The notes beneath the pieces are model-generated. The model was given only the letters and a program-made list of their open reading frames with translations. It was not told the origin of the DNA and ran no database searches. From Lepisosteus oculatus (taxonomy: Eukaryota; Chordata; Actinopteri; Semionotiformes; Lepisosteidae): a DNA stretch of 64,000 bases. The first letter of the stretch is position 1. Each line of letters opens with the position of its first letter. The position numbers were made by a program, and so were the translations under genes. Positions 21,388-33,126 of this stretch are shown here, in pieces. Where the stretch lies: positions 45,702,490 to 45,766,489 of the forward strand of contig NC_090709.1 in assembly GCF_040954835.1 (NCBI RefSeq), written 5' to 3'.

Positions 21388-21817
21388 GGTGGTAAGACGT
21401 GCCCAGCGGCCCAGCGCTGAGCTTCGCCAATGCGATTTAGCTGCTTCCAGTGCCTTTATTGGAGTGCGCTGATGGACCGTGCTCTCTCTCCAGAGACCAG
21501 CACGCCTGTCATGGACGGAGCAGGAAAGGCGGCGCCACATTCTACAGCCCTCTCCACGCAATCGACGAAATCGGGCTACTGAAGTGGAGAAAATCGCCTC
21601 TCCAGAAAGTGCAAATATCATCTTGGAGACTATAAATCCTATTGCCGAAGGTCAGCCCTGTCTACCAGAGTAACCCTCCCACAGCGATGATCAGCTCGTC
21701 TCACACGCGAGAAGTTTCGGTTGGAAACAAGCGCCCCCTCTTCTCGCACGTTTTGCACGTTCGAGTAGTTTTAATGCGGCTCTTTCGTACACGGTGCTGA
21801 TCTTTTGGAAAGCAGGA

Positions 21818-21880
21818 GGCAAAACCGAGTCGAACCGCCTGGGTGAAAACCAGGAACCCTAACCGCTAGACTATATGGCA
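21818..21880 (-). pseudogene. Decayed tRNA-Glu (TTC) relic, unit 7
   Basis: Same form as 1567-1629. Confidence 0.85.
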
Positions 21881-22081
21881 GCGAACAACCATGCTGTTCA
21901 CGGCATCAAGCAAGCAAACTACATAAATATGAGAAAACACGCAAGAGAGTTGTCACTCAGAGTGTCGAAGGGTCGATGTATACTGGGGCTCAGTTGAAAT
22001 GCAACGTCAGGACTTTTCCGAATTATGTCACACGAAGAGAGCACAGCCCTTTCCGCCCTGCCGCGTGTGTCTTGGTAACTC

Positions 22082-22153
22082 GCTGTGATCGTATAGTGGT
22101 CAGTACTTTGCGTTGTGGCCGCAACAACCCCGGTTCGAATCCGGGTCACGGCA
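22082..22153 (+). tRNA. tRNA-His-GTG: tRNA-His (GTG), unit 7
   Basis: Gene identical to consensus; same 5' flank variant as unit 6. Confidence 0.97.
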
Positions 22154-22728
22154 GAATAGGGGCGTCTGCTTTTACTACTCGCGCGAATGAAGGCAAAAAA
22201 AAAGCCAATCGACGTGAACGAACGGCGCTTTACAGAGGAGTACTGCCTGACTGGATCGTTGATGAACGACAGAGGCCACTCCGACCTCTTCTCGGTTTTC
22301 TTCAATGACTTACTAAGGATCTTCTTCACATTCGCCCATGCAGGGGAAGCCAGTTACACCAAAGCAAACGCAGGAAAGTGCATTTCAAGCAGAGACCAGG
22401 AGGGACTTGTTTACACCGAGAGTGGGCGGAGAATGGAACAATGCGCCCAGCCCTGTTGCTGGAGCCGATTCTTGATGAGCTCTTGGGCTCACTAAGAGGC
22501 CCCCGCTGGATGCTAATCTTTCTGTTGTTCTTGCAGGTCCTGCGCTGCTTTTGAGCCGACAGAGCTCGACCTGGTCTGTCGGCACAGCCCAATTGCAAAT
22601 GATCGGCTCCGCGTACAGAAGGAACGTGCGTTTGGTACAAGAGTGCACGAAGGCACCGGAAATACATTGGGAACAAATGACCGGTCGCTCAAGACCTCTG
22701 TGAAGTACAGGAGCGTGCAAAACGAGGC

Positions 22729-22801
22729 TGTTTCCACCCGGTCTCGAACCGGGGACCTTTCGCGTGTTAGGCGAACGTGATAGCCGCTACACTACGGAAA
22801 C
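22729..22801 (-). tRNA. tRNA-Val-AAC: tRNA-Val (AAC), unit 7, C66U
   Basis: C66 to U (plus-strand A at 22736) makes G7-C66 a G-U wobble. Same change in unit 17. Confidence 0.93.
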
Positions 22802-22910
22802 CTGTAGGGACTGCTGCTGGTGTCTCGCTTGCGTTTCGGGCTGAGAAAGGGACGCGTCACTTTAGGCAGGTGGCGCTGGAGAGAGGAACAAAGGGCGCGA
22901 TGAAACAAAA

Positions 22911-22983
22911 TGCCGAAACCCGGGATCGAACCAGGGACCTTTAGATCTTCAGTCTAACGCTCTCCCAACTGAGCTATTTCGGC
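22911..22983 (-). tRNA. tRNA-Phe-GAA: tRNA-Phe (GAA), unit 7
   Basis: Identical by eye to the 6032-6104 gene. Confidence 0.97.
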
Positions 22984-24007
22984 AGTGCGCAAAGCCCACA
23001 GCCACCTGCTCCAGCCTTCCTGTGTTGTGGCATGAGCGCACCAAGAGTAGCGGGAGAGTGTTGCAGGAACGTCACTCAGAAGGAAAGCCACCCAGCTGCG
23101 CCCTCTGAGCTCTGTCCAGCGCATCTTCCTCGCATGGACTCCTGCCTGCGACGGGCAGGAAACAATTAGCAAGAACAGAACGACACCCCATGGGTGTCTC
23201 ATGACCGCACCTTAGGTTGTGACACGTGCAGGTGTGAGGGGTTGCCGGGCTACTTTGGAGCAGAGCTTGGGCGGAGGGGGGGCGGGAAAGCAGACAAAGA
23301 GGTGACACCTCAAGGTCTGCACGATCACAGCTCTCCGCCGCCCCAGGCTTCCGCTCGATAAGCTACTGGACACACCCGCCCCTCCTCACACAGACCGTGG
23401 AAAAGCCCCCGAGTGGGAGGGCTCGCTCTTCCTCCCAGGAGCTCTTGGACACGACGCCCAGACAGGGCGCGGGGAGCCGCCGCCTGCAAACACGGCTCCA
23501 GGCAGGACTCCACTCCGCAGGAGCCGCAGAGCAGAGGAGATGAGGGCAGCTTAGCTCCTGTGCAGAGACCTGAGCTGTTGTTGCTGTGGATGCTGTCTTT
23601 TCTGCACTCGGGGTAGGAGTGAATGTTGAGTTGCACTTAGAAATGAAGCAGAGCACTTCAACGGCACGGGTGTGTGTGTGTGTGCGCCCTGGTGATTCTG
23701 GGAGACAGATCGAACCTGGGCTAAAAGAGAGGGGGCTTAGCCCTCTTCCATTTGCTAGTTCAAAGTTGTACAACCCCTTTGTATCTGCTAGGCGGCGCAG
23801 TCGTCGTGCACAAAGAACACTTTGAAAAGCGTCAAAGGCAAGTCATTCCGAGTTGGTCGTTTGTGTTTTCCGTTCAGACGCGAAATGCTGACATGATCTC
23901 TCGGCTCCTCGGTTGTCATTTCTGCTCCGTAAAGGGATCACAGCACGCGTCGGCTTCCAGCATGCTGGGTCGGGACACGATGCCGGGGGTTGGAGAGAGC
24001 GATGTCT

Positions 24008-24079
24008 TCCTCGTTAGTATAGTGGCAAGTATCCCCGCCTGTCACGCGGGAGACCGGGGTTCGATTCCCCGACGGGGAG
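24008..24079 (+). tRNA. tRNA-Asp-GTC: tRNA-Asp (GTC), unit 8
   Basis: Identical by eye to the 371-442 gene. Confidence 0.97.
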
Positions 24080-24491
24080 TAGCTTTTCTTTCACCTCCTT
24101 AGAGAAATGACTGCCTTTCACTTCTCTGTTTTCTTTCACAGCGTCGTGCACCTTTTCATTGCTCTCGCTTTCAGAGCCTCCGCACGGCAGTCGACTCGAC
24201 ATCAGGAAGCACATTGAAGTGAAAGCAGGAAGCGCTGCGACATGCACTGTGCAGATCCCGCCACACTAAGAGGTGAGTGGGTCTGTTCGATGCACAAAGA
24301 ACGCTTTGAGAAGCGTCAAAGGCAAGTCATTCCGAGTTGGTCGTTTGTGTTTTCCGTTCAGACGCGAAATGCTGAAATGATCTCTCGGCTCCTCGGTTGT
24401 CATTTCTGCTCCGTAAAGGAATCACAGCACGCGTCGGCTTCCAGCACGGTGGGTCGGGACACGATGCCGGGGGTCGGAGAGAGCGATGTCT

Positions 24492-24548
24492 TCCTCGTTA
24501 GTATAGGACCTGTCACCTGTCCCCACCTGTCACGCGGGAGACTGGGGT
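24492..24548 (+). pseudogene. Decayed tRNA-Asp relic, unit 8
   Basis: Same form as 855-911. Confidence 0.85.
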
Positions 24549-24700
24549 GCATCAGGACGCGCCTTGAAGTGAAAGCAGGATGCGCTGTGACATGCACTGT
24601 GCAGATCCCGCCACACTAAGAGGTGGGTCCAGTGGGTCTGTTCGATCACAGCGCTAGGCGAATCCCCAATCCCCTTTTGTGCCTGGCGACAAAAGATGTC

Positions 24701-24773
24701 TGTTTCCGCCCGGTTTCGAACCGGGGACCTTTCGCGTGTGAGGCGAACGTGATAACCACCACACTACGGAAAC
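24701..24773 (-). tRNA. tRNA-Val-CAC: tRNA-Val (CAC), unit 8, A14G variant
   Basis: One change: A14 to G (plus-strand C at 24760). A14 is near-universal in tRNAs, pairing with U8 in the tertiary core, and lies in the A box, so both folding and transcription may suffer. Probably a weak or dead copy. Confidence 0.82.
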
Positions 24774-25203
24774 GGTGGTAAGACGTGCCCAGCGGCCCAG
24801 CGCTGAGCTTCGCCAATGCGATTTAGCTGCTTCCAGTGCCTTTATTGGAGTGCGCTGATGGACCGTGCTCTCTCTCCAGAGACCAGCACGCCTGTCATGG
24901 ACGGAGCAGGAAAGGCGGCGCCACATTCTACAGCCCTCTCCACGCAATCGACGAAATCGGGCTACTGAAGTGGAGAAAATCGCCTCTCCAGAAAGTGCAA
25001 ATATCATCTTGGAGACTATAAATCCTATTGCCGAAGGTCAGCCCTGTCTACCAGAGTAACCCTCCCACAGCGATGATCAGCTCGTCTCACACGCGAGAAG
25101 TTTCGGTTGGAAACAAGCGCCCCCTCTTCTCGCACGTTTTGCACGTTCGAGTAGTTTTAATGCGGCTCTTTCGTACACGGTGCTGATCTTTTGGAAAGCA
25201 GGA

Positions 25204-25266
25204 GGCAAAACCGAGTCGAACCGCCTGGGTGAAAACCAGGAACCCTAACCGCTAGACTATATGGCA
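25204..25266 (-). pseudogene. Decayed tRNA-Glu (TTC) relic, unit 8
   Basis: Same form as 1567-1629. Confidence 0.85.
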
Positions 25267-25467
25267 GCGAACAACCATGCTGTTCACGGCATCAAGCAAG
25301 CAAACTACATAAATATGAGAAAACACGCAAGAGAGTTGTCACTCAGAGTGTCGAAGGGTCGATGTATACTGGGGCTCAGTTGAAATGCAACGTCAGGACT
25401 TTTCCGAATTATGTCACACGAAGAGAGCACAGCCCTTTCCGCCCTGCCGCGTGTGTCTCGGTAACTC

Positions 25468-25539
25468 GCTGTGATCGTATAGTGGTCAGTACTTTGCGTT
25501 GTGGCCGCAACAACCCCGGTTCGAATCCGGGTCACGGCA
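25468..25539 (+). tRNA. tRNA-His-GTG: tRNA-His (GTG), unit 8
   Basis: Gene identical to consensus; one private change in the 3' trailer (25542). Confidence 0.97.
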
Positions 25540-26113
25540 GATTAGGGGCGTCTGCTTTTACTACTCGCACGAATGAAGGCAAAAAAAAGCCAATCGACGT
25601 GAACGAACGGCGCTTTACAGAGGAGTACTGCCTGACTGGATCGTTGATGAACGACAGAGGCCACTCCGACCTCTTCTCGGTTTTCTTCAATGACTTACTA
25701 AGGATCTTCTTCACATTCGCCCATGCAGGGGAAGCCAGTTACACCAAAGCAAACGCAGGAAAGTGCATTTCAAGCAGAGACCAGGAGGGACTTGTTTACA
25801 CCGAGAGTGGGCGGAGAATGGAACAATGCGCCCAGCCCTGTTGCTGGAGCCGATTCTTGATGAGCTCTTGGGCTCACTAAGAGGCCCCCGCTGGATGCTA
25901 ATCTTTCTGTTGTTCTTGCAGGTCCTGCGCTGCTTTTGAGCCGACAGAGCTCGACCTGGTCTGTCGGCACAGCCCAATTGCAAATGATCGGCTCCGCGTA
26001 CAGAAGGAACGTGCGTTTGGTACAAGAGTGCACAAAGGCACCGGAAATACATTGGGAACAAATGACCGGTCGCTCAAGACCTCTGTGAAGTACAGGAGCG
26101 TGCAAAACGAGGC

Positions 26114-26186
26114 TGTTTCCGCCCGGTCTCGAACCGGGGACCTTTCGCGTGTTAGGCAAACGTGATAGCCGCTACACTACGGAAAC
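26114..26186 (-). tRNA. tRNA-Val-AAC: tRNA-Val (AAC), unit 8, C29U
   Basis: C29 to U (plus-strand A at 26158) makes C29-G41 a U-G wobble in the anticodon stem. Same change in unit 18. Confidence 0.93.
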
Positions 26187-26295
26187 CTGTAGGGACTGCT
26201 GCTGGTGTCTCGCTTGCGTTTCGGGCTGAGAAAGGGACGCGTCACTTTAGGCAGGTGGCGCTGGAGAGAGGAACAAAGGGCGCGATGAAACAAAA

Positions 26296-26368
26296 TGCCG
26301 AAACCCGGGATCGAACCAGGGACCTTTAGATCTTCAGTCTAACGCTCTCCCAACTGAGCTATTTCGGC
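26296..26368 (-). tRNA. tRNA-Phe-GAA: tRNA-Phe (GAA), unit 8
   Basis: Identical by eye to the 6032-6104 gene. Confidence 0.97.
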
Positions 26369-27392
26369 AGTGCGCAAAGCCCACAGCCACCTGCTCCAGC
26401 CTTCCTGTGTTGTGGCATGAGCGCACCAAGAGTAGCGGGAGAGTGTTGCAGGAACGTCACTCAGAAGGAAAGCCACCCAGCTGCGCCCTCTGAGCTCTGT
26501 CCAGCGCATCTTCCTCGCATGGACTCCTGCCTGCGACGGGCAGGAAACAATTAGCAAGAACAGAACGACACGCCATGGGTGTCTCATGACCGCACCTTAG
26601 GTTGTGACACGTGCAGGTGTGAGGGGTTGCCGGGCTACTTTGGAGCAGAGCTTGGGCGGAGGGGGGGCGGGAAAGCAGACAAAGAGGTGACACCTCAAGG
26701 TCTGCACGATCACAGCTCTCCGCCGCCCCAGGCTTCCGCTCGATAAGCTACTGGACACACCCGCCCCTCCTCACACAGACCGTGGAAAAGCCCCCGAGTG
26801 GGAGGGCTCGCTCTTCCTCCCAGGAGCTCTTGGACACGACGCCCAGACAGGGCGCGGGGAGCCGCCGCCTGCAAACACGGCTCCAGGCAGGACTCCACTC
26901 CGCAGGAGCCGCAGAGCAGAGGAGATGAGGGCAGCTTAGCTCCTGTGCAGAGACCTGAGCTGTTGTTGCTGTGGATGCTGTCTTTTCTGCACTCGGGGTA
27001 GGAGTGAATGTTGAGTTGCACTTAGAAATGAAGCAGAGCACTTCAACGGCACGGGTGTGTGTGTGTGTGCACCCTGGTGATTCTGGGAGACAGATCGAAC
27101 CTGGGCTAAAAGAGAGGGGGCTTAGCCCTCTTCCATTTGCTAGTTCAAAGTTGTACAACCCCTTTGTATCTGCTAGGCGGCGCAGTCGTCGTGCACAAAG
27201 AACACTTTGAAAAGCGTCAAAGGCAAGTCATTCCGAGTTGGTCGTTTGTGTTTTCCGTTCAGACGCGAAATGCTGACATGATCTCTCGGCTCCTCGGTTG
27301 TCATTTCTGCTCCGTAAAGGGATCACAGCACGCGTCGGCTTCCAGCATGCTGGGTCGGGACACGATGCCGGGGGTTGGAGAGAGCGATGTCT

Positions 27393-27464
27393 TCCTCGTT
27401 AGTATAGTGGCAAGTATCCCCACCTGTCACGCGGGAGACCGGGGTTCGATTCCCCGACGGGGAG
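27393..27464 (+). tRNA. tRNA-Asp-GTC: tRNA-Asp (GTC), unit 9, anticodon-stem variant
   Basis: G30 to A at 27422 turns the G30-C40 pair of the anticodon stem into an A-C mismatch. Otherwise consensus. Confidence 0.88.
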
Positions 27465-27876
27465 TAGCTTTTCTTTCACCTCCTTAGAGAAATGACTGCC
27501 TTTCACTTCTCTGTTTTCTTTCACAGCGTCGTGCACCTTTTCATTGCTCTCGCTTTCAGAGCCTCCGCACGGCAGTCGACTCGACATCAGGAAGCACATT
27601 GAAGTGAAAGCAGGAAGCGCTGCGACATGCACTGTGCAGATCCCGCCACACTAAGAGGTGAGTGGGTCTGTTCGATGCACAAAGAACGCTTTGAGAAGCG
27701 TCAAAGGCAAATCATTCCGAGTTGGTCGTTTGTGTTTTCCGTTCAGACGCGAAATGCTGAAATGATCTCTCGGCTCCTCGGTTGTCATTTCTGCTCCGTA
27801 AAGGAATCACAGCACGCGTCGGCTTCCAGCACGGTGGGTCGGGACACGATGCCGGGGGTCGGAGAGAGCGATGTCT

Positions 27877-27933
27877 TCCTCGTTAGTATAGGACCTGTCA
27901 CCTGTCCCCACCTGTCACGCGGGAGACTGGGGT
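27877..27933 (+). pseudogene. Decayed tRNA-Asp relic, unit 9
   Basis: Same form as 855-911. Confidence 0.85.
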
Positions 27934-28085
27934 GCATCAGGACGCGCCTTGAAGTGAAAGCAGGATGCGCTGTGACATGCACTGTGCAGATCCCGCCACA
28001 CTAAGAGGTGGGTCCAGTGGGTCTGTTCGATCACAGCGCTAGGCGAATCCCCAATCCCCTTTTGTGCCTGGCGACAAAAGATGTC

Positions 28086-28158
28086 TGTTTCCGCCCGGTT
28101 TCGAACCGGGGACCTTTCGCGTGTGAGGCGAACGTGATAACCACTACACTACGGAAAC
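28086..28158 (-). tRNA. tRNA-Val-CAC: tRNA-Val (CAC), unit 9
   Basis: Identical by eye to the 1064-1136 gene. Confidence 0.97.
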
Positions 28159-28588
28159 GGTGGTAAGACGTGCCCAGCGGCCCAGCGCTGAGCTTCGCCA
28201 ATGCGATTTAGCTGCTTCCAGTGCCTTTATTGGAGTGCGCTGATGGACCGTGCTCTCTCTCCAGAGACCAGCACGCCTGTCATGGACGGAGCAGGAAAGG
28301 CGGCGCCACATTCTACAGCCCTCTCCACGCAATCGACGAAATCGGGCTACTGAAGTGGAGAAAATCGCCTCTCCAGAAAGTGCAAATATCATCTTGGAGA
28401 CTATAAATCCTATTGCCGAAGGTCAGCCCTGTCTACCAGAGTAACCCTCCCACAGCGATGATCAGCTCGTCTCACACGCGAGAAGTTTCGGTTGGAAACA
28501 AGCGCCCCCTCTTCTCGCACGTTTTGCACGTTCGAGTAGTTTTAATGCGGCTCTTTCGTACACGGTGCTGATCTTTTGGAAAGCAGGA

Positions 28589-28651
28589 GGCAAAACCGAG
28601 TCGAACCGCCTGGGTGAAAACCAGGAACCCTAACCGCTAGACTATATGGCA
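28589..28651 (-). pseudogene. Decayed tRNA-Glu (TTC) relic, unit 9
   Basis: Same form as 1567-1629. Confidence 0.85.
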
Positions 28652-28852
28652 GCGAACAACCATGCTGTTCACGGCATCAAGCAAGCAAACTACATAAATA
28701 TGAGAAAACACGCAAGAGAGTTGTCACTCAGAGTGTCGAAGGGTCGATGTATACTGGGGCTCAGTTGAAATGCAACGTCAGGACTTTTCCGAATTATGTC
28801 ACACGAAGAGAGCACAGCCCTTTCCGCCCTGCCGCGTGTGTCTCGGTAACTC

Positions 28853-28924
28853 GCTGTGATCGTATAGTGGTCAGTACTTTGCGTTGTGGCCGCAACAACC
28901 CCGGTTCGAATCCGGGTCACGGCA
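28853..28924 (+). tRNA. tRNA-His-GTG: tRNA-His (GTG), unit 9
   Basis: Identical by eye to the 1831-1902 gene. Confidence 0.97.
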
Positions 28925-29498
28925 GAATAGGGGCGTCTGCTTTTACTACTCGCGCGAATGAAGGCAAAAAAAAGCCAATCGACGTGAACGAACGGCGCTT
29001 TACAGAGGAGTACTGCCTGACTGGATCGTTGATGAACGACAGAGGCCACTCCGACCTCTTCTCGGTTTTCTTCAATGACTTACTAAGGATCTTCTTCACA
29101 TTCGCCCATGCAGGGGAAGCCAGTTACACCAAAGCAAACGCAGGAAAGTGCATTTCAAGCAGAGACCAGGAGGGACTTGTTTACACCGAGAGTGGGCGGA
29201 GAATGGAACAATGCGCCCAGCCCTGTTGCTGGAGCCGATTCTTGATGAGCTCTTGGGCTCACTAAGAGGCCCCCGCTGGATGCTAATCTTTCTGTTGTTC
29301 TTGCAGGTCCTGCGCTGCTTTTGAGCCGACAGAGCTCGACCTGGTCTGTCGGCACAGCCCAATTGCAAATGATCGGCTCCGCGTACAGAAGGAACGTGCG
29401 TTTGGTACAAGAGTGCACGAAGGCACCGGAAATACATTGGGAACAAATGACCGGTCGCTCAAGACCTCTGTGAAGTACAGGAGCGTGCAAAACGAGGC

Positions 29499-29571
29499 TG
29501 TTTCCGCCCGGTCTCGAACCGGGGACCTTTCGCGTGTTAGGCGAACGTGATAGCCGCTACACTACGGAAAC
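29499..29571 (-). tRNA. tRNA-Val-AAC: tRNA-Val (AAC), unit 9
   Basis: Identical by eye to the 2477-2549 gene. Confidence 0.97.
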
Positions 29572-29680
29572 CTGTAGGGACTGCTGCTGGTGTCTCGCTT
29601 GCGTTTCGGGCTGAGAAAGGGACGCGTCACTTTAGGCAGGTGGCGCTGGAGAGAGGAACAAAGGGCGCGATGAAACAAAA

Positions 29681-29741
29681 TGCCGAAACCCGGGATCTTT
29701 AGATCTTCAGTCTAACGCTCTCCCAACTGAGCTATTTCGGC
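29681..29741 (-). pseudogene. tRNA-Phe with 12-bp deletion, form A, unit 9
   Basis: Same junction as units 1 and 3. Confidence 0.92.
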
Positions 29742-30765
29742 AGTGCGCAAAGCCCACAGCCACCTGCTCCAGCCTTCCTGTGTTGTGGCATGAGCGCACC
29801 AAGAGTAGCGGGAGAGTGTTGCAGGAACGTCACTCAGAAGGAAAGCCACCCAGCTGCGCCCTCTGAGCTCTGTCCAGCGCATCTTCCTCGCATGGACTCC
29901 TGCCTGCGACGGGCAGGAAACAATTAGCAAGAACAGAACGACACGCCATGGGTGTCTCATGACCGCACCTTAGGTTGTGACACGTGCAGGTGTGAGGGGT
30001 TGCCGGGCTACTTTGGAGCAGAGCTTGGGCGGAGGGGGGGCGGGAAAGCAGACAAAGAGGTGACACCTCAAGGTCTGCACGATCACAGCTCTCCGCCGCC
30101 CCAGGCTTCCGCTCGATAAGCTACTGGACACACCCGCCCCTCCTCACACAGACCGTGGAAAAGCCCCCGAGTGGGAGGGCTCGCTCTTCCTCCCAGGAGC
30201 TCTTGGACACGACGCCCAGACAGGGCGCGGGGAGCCGCCGCCTGCAAACACGGCTCCAGGCAGGACTCCACTCCGCAGGAGCCGCAGAGCAGAGGAGATG
30301 AGGGCAGCTTAGCTCCTGTGCAGAGACCTGAGCTGTTGTTGCTGTGGATGCTGTCTTTTCTGCACTCGGGGTAGGAGTGAATGTTGAGTTGCACTTAGAA
30401 ATGAAGCAGAGCACTTCAACGGCACGGGTGTGTGTGTGTGTGCGCCCTGGTGATTCTGGGAGACAGATCGAACCTGGGCTAAAAGAGAGGGGGCTTAGCC
30501 CTCTTCCATTTGCTAGTTCAAAGTTGTACAACCCCTTTGTATCTGCTAGGCGGCGCAGTCGTCGTGCACAAAGAACACTTTGAAAAGCGTCAAAGGCAAG
30601 TCATTCCGAGTTGGTCGTTTGTGTTTTCCGTTCAGACGCGAAATGCTGACATGATCTCTCGGCTCCTCGGTTGTCATTTCTGCTCCGTAAAGGGATCACA
30701 GCACGCGTCGGCTTCCAGCATGCTGGGTCGGGACACGATGCCGGGGGTTGGAGAGAGCGATGTCT

Positions 30766-30837
30766 TCCTCGTTAGTATAGTGGCAAGTATCCCCGCCTGT
30801 CACGCGGGAGACCGGGGTTCGATTCCCCGACGGGGAG
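30766..30837 (+). tRNA. tRNA-Asp-GTC: tRNA-Asp (GTC), unit 10
   Basis: Identical by eye to the 371-442 gene. Confidence 0.97.
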
Positions 30838-31249
30838 TAGCTTTTCTTTCACCTCCTTAGAGAAATGACTGCCTTTCACTTCTCTGTTTTCTTTCACAGC
30901 GTCGTGCACCTTTTCATTGCTCTCGCTTTCAGAGCCTCCGCACGGCAGTCGACTCGACATCAGGAAGCACATTGAAGTGAAAGCAGGAAGCGCTGCGACA
31001 TGCACTGTGCAGATCCCGCCACACTAAGAGGTGAGTGGGTCTGTTCGATGCACAAAGAACGCTTTGAGAAGCGTCAAAGGCAAGTCATTCCGAGTTGGTC
31101 GTTTGTGTTTTCCGTTCAGACGCGAAATGCTGAAATGATCTCTCGGCTCCTCGGTTGTCATTTCTGCTCCGTAAAGGAATCACAGCACGCGTCGGCTTCC
31201 AGCACGGTGGGTCGGGACACGATGCCGGGGGTCGGAGAGAGCGATGTCT

Positions 31250-31306
31250 TCCTCGTTAGTATAGGACCTGTCACCTGTCCCCACCTGTCACGCGGGAGAC
31301 TGGGGT
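31250..31306 (+). pseudogene. Decayed tRNA-Asp relic, unit 10
   Basis: Same form as 855-911. Confidence 0.85.
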
Positions 31307-31458
31307 GCATCAGGACGCGCCTTGAAGTGAAAGCAGGATGCGCTGTGACATGCACTGTGCAGATCCCGCCACACTAAGAGGTGGGTCCAGTGGGTCTGTT
31401 CGATCACAGCGCTAGGCGAATCCCCAATCCCCTTTTGTGCCTGGCGACAAAAGATGTC

Positions 31459-31531
31459 TGTTTCCGCCCGGTTTCGAACCGGGGACCTTTCGCGTGTGAG
31501 GCGAACGTGATAACCACTACACTACGGAAAC
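31459..31531 (-). tRNA. tRNA-Val-CAC: tRNA-Val (CAC), unit 10
   Basis: Identical by eye to the 1064-1136 gene. Confidence 0.97.
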
Positions 31532-31961
31532 GGTGGTAAGACGTGCCCAGCGGCCCAGCGCTGAGCTTCGCCAATGCGATTTAGCTGCTTCCAGTGCCTT
31601 TATTGGAGTGCGCTGATGGACCGTGCTCTCTCTCCAGAGACCAGCACGCCTGTCATGGACGGAGCAGGAAAGGCGGCGCCACATTCTACAGCCCTCTCCA
31701 CGCAATCGACGAAATCGGGCTACTGAAGTGGAGAAAATCGCCTCTCCAGAAAGTGCAAATATCATCTTGGAGACTATAAATCCTATTGCCGAAGGTCAGC
31801 CCTGTCTACCAGAGTAACCCTCCCACAGCGATGATCAGCTCGTCTCACACGCGAGAAGTTTCGGTTGGAAACAAGCGCCCCCTCTTCTCGCACGTTTTGC
31901 ACGTTCGAGTAGTTTTAATGCAGCTCTTTCGTACACGGTGCTGATCTTTTGGAAAGCAGGA

Positions 31962-32024
31962 GGCAAAACCGAGTCGAACCGCCTGGGTGAAAACCAGGAA
32001 CCCTAACCGCTAGACTATATGGCA
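31962..32024 (-). pseudogene. Decayed tRNA-Glu (TTC) relic, unit 10
   Basis: Same form as 1567-1629. Confidence 0.85.
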
Positions 32025-32225
32025 GCGAACAACCATGCTGTTCACGGCATCAAGCAAGCAAACTACATAAATATGAGAAAACACGCAAGAGAGTTGTCAC
32101 TCAGAGTGTCGAAGGGTCGATGTATACTGGGGCTCAGTTGAAATGCAACGTCAGGACTTTTCCGAATTATGTCACACGAAGAGAGCACAGCCCTTTCCGC
32201 CCTGCCGCGTGTGTCTCGGTAACTC

Positions 32226-32297
32226 GCTGTGATCGTATAGTGGTCAGTACTTTGCGTTGTGGCCGCAACAACCCCGGTTCGAATCCGGGTCATGGCA
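32226..32297 (+). tRNA. tRNA-His-GTG: tRNA-His (GTG), unit 10, acceptor wobble
   Basis: A C to T change at 32293 turns the fourth acceptor pair from G-C to G-U, next to the existing U-G wobble. Two adjacent wobbles may weaken the acceptor stem but need not abolish function. Confidence 0.92.
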
Positions 32298-32871
32298 GAA
32301 TAGGGGTGTCTGCTTTTACTACTCGCGCGAATGAAGGCAAAAAAAAGCCAATCGACGTGAACGAACGGCGCTTTACAAAGGAGTACTGCCTGACTGGATC
32401 GTTGATGAACGACAGAGGCCACTCCGACCTCTTCTCGGTTTTCTTCAATGACTTACTAAGGATCTTCTTCACATTCGCCCATGCAGGGGAAGCCAGTTAC
32501 ACCAAAGCAAACGCAGGAAAGTGCATTTCAAGCAGAGACCAGGAGGGACTTGTTTACACCGAGAGTGGGCGGAGAATGGAACAATGCGCCCAGCCCTGTT
32601 GCTGGAGCCGATTCTTGATGAGCTCTTGGGCTCACTAAGAGGCCCCCGCTGGATGCTAATCTTTCTGTTGTTCTTGCAGGTCCTGCGCTGCTTTTGAGCC
32701 GACAGAGCTCGACCTGGTCTGTCGGCACAGCCCAATTGCAAATGATCGGCTCCGCGTACAGAAGGAACGTGCGTTTGGTACAAGAGTGCACGAAGGCACC
32801 GGAAATACATTGGGAACAAATGACCGGTCGCTCAAGACCTCTGTGAAGTACAGGAGCGTGCAAAACGAGGC

Positions 32872-32944
32872 TGTTTCCGCCCGGTCTCGAACCGGGGACC
32901 TTTCGCGTGTTAGGCGAACGTGATAGCCGCTACACTACGGAAAC
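32872..32944 (-). tRNA. tRNA-Val-AAC: tRNA-Val (AAC), unit 10
   Basis: Identical by eye to the 2477-2549 gene. Confidence 0.97.
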
Positions 32945-33053
32945 CTGTAGGGACTGCTGCTGGTGTCTCGCTTGCGTTTCGGGCTGAGAAAGGGACGCGT
33001 CACTTTAGGCAGGTGGCGCTGGAGAGAGGAACAAAGGGCGCGATGAAACAAAA

Positions 33054-33126
33054 TGCCGAAACCCGGGATCGAACCAGGGACCTTTAGATCTTCAGTCTAA
33101 CGCTCGCCCAACTGAGCTATTTCGGC
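33054..33126 (-). tRNA. tRNA-Phe-GAA: tRNA-Phe (GAA), unit 10, A21C variant
   Basis: Full length with A21 to C (plus-strand G at 33106), a change at a highly conserved core base. Unit 14 has the same change in a deleted copy. Confidence 0.86.

Larger units (their letters stand above)
20264..23637. repeat. tDNA unit 7 (3374 bp)
   Basis: Same 12-bp loss (near 21214) and nine-A run as unit 6. AGCAATG just before Asp is shared with unit 11; ACCCCATG near 23187 is shared with units 11 and 17; the Val-AAC C66U change is shared with unit 17. Confidence 0.95.
23638..27022. repeat. tDNA unit 8 (3385 bp)
   Basis: Carries a damaging-looking Val-CAC change (A14G). Shares the Val-AAC C29U change and an A at 25569 with unit 18 only. 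Confidence 0.95.
27023..30395. repeat. tDNA unit 9 (3373 bp)
   Basis: Phe is deleted (form A) and Asp carries G30A. A private A at 27071 lies after the TG run. Confidence 0.95.
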
